Assembly (NCBI GenBank): GCA_905221605.1
Contig: CAJNDS010000691.1
Location: 358,391 to 422,390, forward strand
Source of the DNA: Symbiodinium natans
Taxonomy: Eukaryota > Sar > Dinophyceae > Suessiales > Symbiodiniaceae
DNA: 64,000 nucleotides
Reading direction: 5' to 3'
The notes under the pieces were generated by a model, which ran no database searches, was not told where the DNA came from, and saw only the letters and a program-made list of their open reading frames with translations. The position numbers and the translations under genes are program-made. This document shows positions 62,760 through 64,000 of the stretch, piece after piece; positions within the stretch are counted from its first letter, which is position 1; each line of letters begins with the position of its first letter.

Positions 62760-62940
62760 AATTCTGAACCCCAAAATAGTTCATGTTTGGGGAGGGCCCC
62801 CTTATAATAAGGACTCCAATAAGGTACCCCGATCATCGCACCCATATGGTGATTTCTCTAAATTATGGTCCCTGTTGAGGTCCATATTATCAGGCGGCCC
62901 CTCTTATTTGGGGTACCCAAACTAGAGAACTCACCATATC
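62760..62940. repeat. Two adjacent family E copies
   Basis: One diverged copy (about 62766-62846, GGGCCCCCTTATAATAAGGA) is followed by a second (62848-62938, CTCTAAATTATGGTCCC ... AACTAGAGAACTCACC). Confidence 0.5.
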
Positions 62941-62941
62941 C

Positions 62942-62997
62942 TGCACCGAGAACTCAGGCACCTTTCCGTTGCCAAAGGGCGAAGAGGTTACTGCGGG
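62942..62997 (+). CDS. Exon-like island of a third gene
   Basis: Frame CTENSGTFPLPKGEEVTAG runs into the donor GTAAGC at 62997. It follows a family E element directly. No family recognised. Confidence 0.33.
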
Positions 62998-63478
62998 TAA
63001 GCTGCCAAAACCCTGCAACTAAAGCCCGTTGGGTTTAGGCTTGCCCTAAACCCTAAACCCTACACCCTAAACCCCCAATTGGGTAGGTTTGCGTGGGCTT
63101 AGGGGCTTGTGCATGGCGTGGAGCAGTCGGCTATCGTGTCGAATTTCAATGTAACTTCGGGACAGGGTTCGGAGGTGTTTTCGGGTTTAGGGTTTAGGGT
63201 TTAACTTTTCTTTTGGTTATGTAGAATCCTGCTCTATATATATATGTATATATTATGTGTATATATATATATATAAACGCTGAAGCTTCTTTTCGGCAAA
63301 AGGGTATTCAGCCCCTCAGTCCCTCTCCCCCCAATCTCACAGCTTAGACCGGGAGCAGGTCAGACGGATCCTTTTTGCACAGTCCTTAAACCCTAAACGG
63401 CCCTAAACCCTAAATCCTAAACCCTAAACCCTAAACCCTAAACCCTAAACCCTAACCCCCCCCCCCTCCTCCGAAGCC

Positions 63479-63558
63479 GCAGCTATGAGGACGTCTGTCA
63501 CTGGGCAGAGGATGGCCTGGTCCTGCCACCGCCGGAGCCTGCCCAGCAGCTTGGTTAA
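63479..63558 (+). CDS. Exon-like island
   Basis: Frame SYEDVCHWAEDGLVLPPPEP then AQQLG, preceded by CCCTAAA units and a C-run and followed by G-rich repeats. A second frame is also open. Confidence 0.33.
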
Positions 63559-64000
63559 GGGTTTAGGGTTTTTAGATTTAGGGTTTAGGGTTTAGGGTCT
63601 AGGGTTTAGGGTTTAGGGTTTAGGATGTAGGGTTTAGATTTTGGGTTTAGGGTTTTTAGATATAGGGTTTGGGGGCCCGAAAAACCACGACAATACAAAT
63701 AGCCATGAAAAATAGTTTGGGGCCAATTTAGTCATAAGTTGGTATTCCTTGTAGTTACGTACTTCATGTCAGAAGCATGTTGGAAGGTGGAATGTTGGAG
63801 ATAATTTCAGTTTTAGGATGTAGGGTTTAGGGTTTAAATAGGGCACTGCTTGCTTGAGAGTGCACCGTGAACGCGAGCAAAAGCCAGCAAGTATGTGTAT
63901 CCTTGCAAGGGTCGATGCTTCCCTAAACCCTAAACCCTCAGCCCCCTAACCCCTAACCCCTAACCCCTAAACCCTAAACCCTAAACCCTAAACCCTAAAC

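Larger units (their letters stand above)
60300..62940. other. Interval after CAP-H without a recognised gene
   Basis: Unique sequence with one CCCTAAA tract (61460-61522), a few G-rich units, a family C copy (61964), family E copies and a short AT run. A 77-codon + frame (60503-60736) has no motif. Confidence 0.4.

Noticed and set aside
63940-64000. Window end as a chromosome end
   Set aside because: A right telomere would read TTTAGGG on the + strand; the final tract is CCCTAAA, and the window start is unique sequence.

Overview
This window is eukaryotic nuclear DNA, most likely from a dinoflagellate. It contains hundreds of copies of the seven-base unit TTTAGGG/CCCTAAA and close variants, scattered as short internal tracts. 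Between the tracts lie 30-300 bp islands of coding-like sequence that read as exons on the + strand. One gene could be followed exon by exon, and many of its introns appear to start with GC or GA rather than GT. GC-AG and GA-AG introns, TTTAGGG repeats, one-directional gene blocks and short inverted-repeat elements acting as introns together point to dinoflagellates. Another alga with TTTAGGG telomeres cannot be excluded. I see no bacterial operons, CRISPR array, rRNA or confident tRNA.

Layout. Region 1-5.8 kb holds unassigned exon-like islands among telomere-like tracts, plus an AT-rich block at 2.59-2.93 kb. Region 5.8-31.5 kb probably holds a long + strand gene for a CLU-domain (clustered mitochondria family) protein; only four or five of its exons give recognisable family motifs. 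Region 36.07-37.10 kb holds the longest open frame of the window (unknown protein). It lies in an island nearly free of telomere-like repeats that extends, with a 100-N gap at 37.707-37.806 kb, to about 41.5 kb. Region 41.58-60.13 kb is the best-supported gene: condensin subunit CAP-H (kleisin/Barren), about 24 exons, roughly 820 codons in my reconstruction, in collinear order from the N-terminal kleisin motif to the C-terminal winged-helix motif. Region 60.2-64 kb has a few further unassigned exon-like islands.

The most striking observation is intron architecture. Exon islands tend to be preceded by C-rich (CCCTAAA) tracts and followed by G-rich (TTTAGGG) tracts on the coding strand. Many introns therefore carry telomere-like repeats as inverted ends. 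In several introns the repeat itself supplies the donor (exon-GG|GTTTAG). At least six families of dispersed 100-180 bp elements, most of them with inverted-repeat structure, are also present. Two families (here called B and D) sit with GT...AG ends next to reconstructed CAP-H exons, as introner elements would. Splice junctions are inferred from reading frame and family alignment only; no transcript evidence was available.
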